A stretch of 23,081 nucleotides of DNA from an uncultured Oscillospiraceae bacterium. Its GTDB lineage: Bacteria > Bacillota_A > Clostridia > Oscillospirales > Oscillospiraceae. Shown one piece after another: positions 22,583 through 23,081 of this stretch (positions within the stretch are counted from its first letter, which is position 1; the number at the start of each line of letters is the position of its first letter). The translations under genes and the position numbers were made by a program. The stretch spans positions 1 through 23,081 of the forward strand of contig CAKUMR010000002.1 in the NCBI GenBank assembly GCA_934667865.1, given 5' to 3'. The notes below the pieces were generated by a model that saw only the letters and a program-made list of their open reading frames with translations, did not search any database and was not told the DNA's origin.

Positions 22583-23081
22583 TTAAAATGGCAGCAGTTC
22601 ATTGCCCCGATTGTTCCGAATGACGTCCAAAATCTGCGACCAATACGGGATGATCCACCCGTCGACAAAGCCCTCCGCCTTCAGCACGAGCCACGGCGTA
22701 TCGAAGGGGTAGTAGCCCTTTTCGGTAAACACCCGCCGCACCTCGTCGTCCGTCACTCCGGCGGACTGCATCAGCGCGAACAACTTCGGCGGGATGTCCT
22801 TCTGCGCTGCATCAGGGATCGTCACCGGCGGTTCAAGCACTGCCGCTACTGTTTCCATCGGGACGGCCTGTGCTGCGATTTCCTGCGGCAAATTCACAGG
22901 CGCTTGGTAATTTGCCGTTTGCGGCTCAATAGCGGGCGGCATCGGTGCTTCGACCGCGCCCGCCGCCTGCGGAACATCCGGCTCGATGCAGTGCGCGATC
23001 TGCGCGTAATCCAACGGCAGCTCGTCGGGTAACCCGTGCCGGTTCTTCGCGTCCCAGCAGGGATGATGCGAGGTATACATG
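22583..23081 (-). CDS. C-terminal part of a phage AAA/Sak4-like ATPase, partial at right edge
   Basis: About 165 codons are visible. The first ATG lies 1 nt from the window edge, so the true start is almost certainly outside. The opening YTSHHPCWDAKNRHGLPDELP resembles the end of the ATPase domain of phage RecA-like single-strand annealing ATPases (…AKNRxGLP). A Pro/Ala-rich linker follows. The last ~65 residues (IPPKLFALMQSAGVTDDEV, then GYYPFDTPWLVLKAEGFVDGWIIPYWSQILDVIRNN) form a C-terminal domain often found on these proteins. It is followed directly by DUF669 and helicase genes, as in other Bacillota phage recombination modules. Walker motifs are not in view, so the assignment is by C-terminal pattern and context. 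Confidence 0.6.
   Translation of the reverse strand, partial: MYTSHHPCWDAKNRHGLPDELPLDYAQIAHCIEPDVPQAAGAVEAPMPPAIEPQTANYQAPVNLPQEIAAQAVPMETVAAVLEPPVTIPDAAQKDIPPKLFALMQSAGVTDDEVRRVFTEKGYYPFDTPWLVLKAEGFVDGWIIPYWSQILDVIRNNRGNELLPF

Noticed and set aside
22079..23032. 317-codon plus-strand frame at the right end
   Set aside because: Antisense of DUF669 and the ATPase C-terminal domain; composition is that of a shadow frame.

Overview
This window is part of a tailed-phage genome, most likely an integrated prophage of a Bacillota (Firmicutes) host. Every supported gene lies on the minus strand, so transcription runs from the right edge to the left edge. Genes are packed with ATGA, TGATG or TAATG overlaps, and most have strong AGGAGG-type ribosome binding sites. 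Most of the window looks fairly GC-rich, with AT-richer patches in the tail fibre, the tape measure protein and the 3' end of the MuF-type gene. The packaging and structural genes are of the A118/SPP1-like siphovirus type seen in Bacilli, Clostridia and Negativicutes. The host genus cannot be fixed from the sequence. No integrase, repressor, lysis gene, tRNA, CRISPR array or insertion sequence was found, so the phage continues past both edges.

Replication module (23081 to about 17535): the C-terminal part of a probable Sak4-like ATPase gene, a DUF669 protein, an SF2 helicase, a large primase-helicase, and a RusA Holliday-junction resolvase. Three exact-period 35-bp repeats plus palindromes lie between the primase-helicase and rusA (about 18014-18199) and are a candidate replication origin or control site. 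The DUF669 protein and the primase-helicase share a near-identical 12-residue motif.

Switch region (17538-16450): a DUF551 protein, an ArpU/sigma-region-4-like regulator, then a 124-bp gap with an extended -10 promoter and a leader hairpin just before the packaging genes. This is a probable late-operon control point.

Packaging and head (16449-8204): small and large terminase, portal, MuF-like minor capsid protein with an unusual AT-richer C-terminal domain, a small Cys-rich protein, an internal intrinsic terminator, scaffold, major capsid protein with a C-terminal Ig/PEGA-like domain, and four connector or tail-completion proteins.

Tail (8201-1): tail tube, a tail-assembly chaperone pair joined by a textbook -1 ribosomal frameshift site (slippery A AAA AAC plus a 7-bp stem-loop), tape measure, distal tail protein, a short tail-hub protein, and a BppU-like baseplate/fibre protein cut by the left edge.

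The observations most worth following are the frameshift element, the 35-bp repeats, the shared replication-protein motif, the candidate effector domain on the MuF-like protein, and the internal terminator and late promoter.
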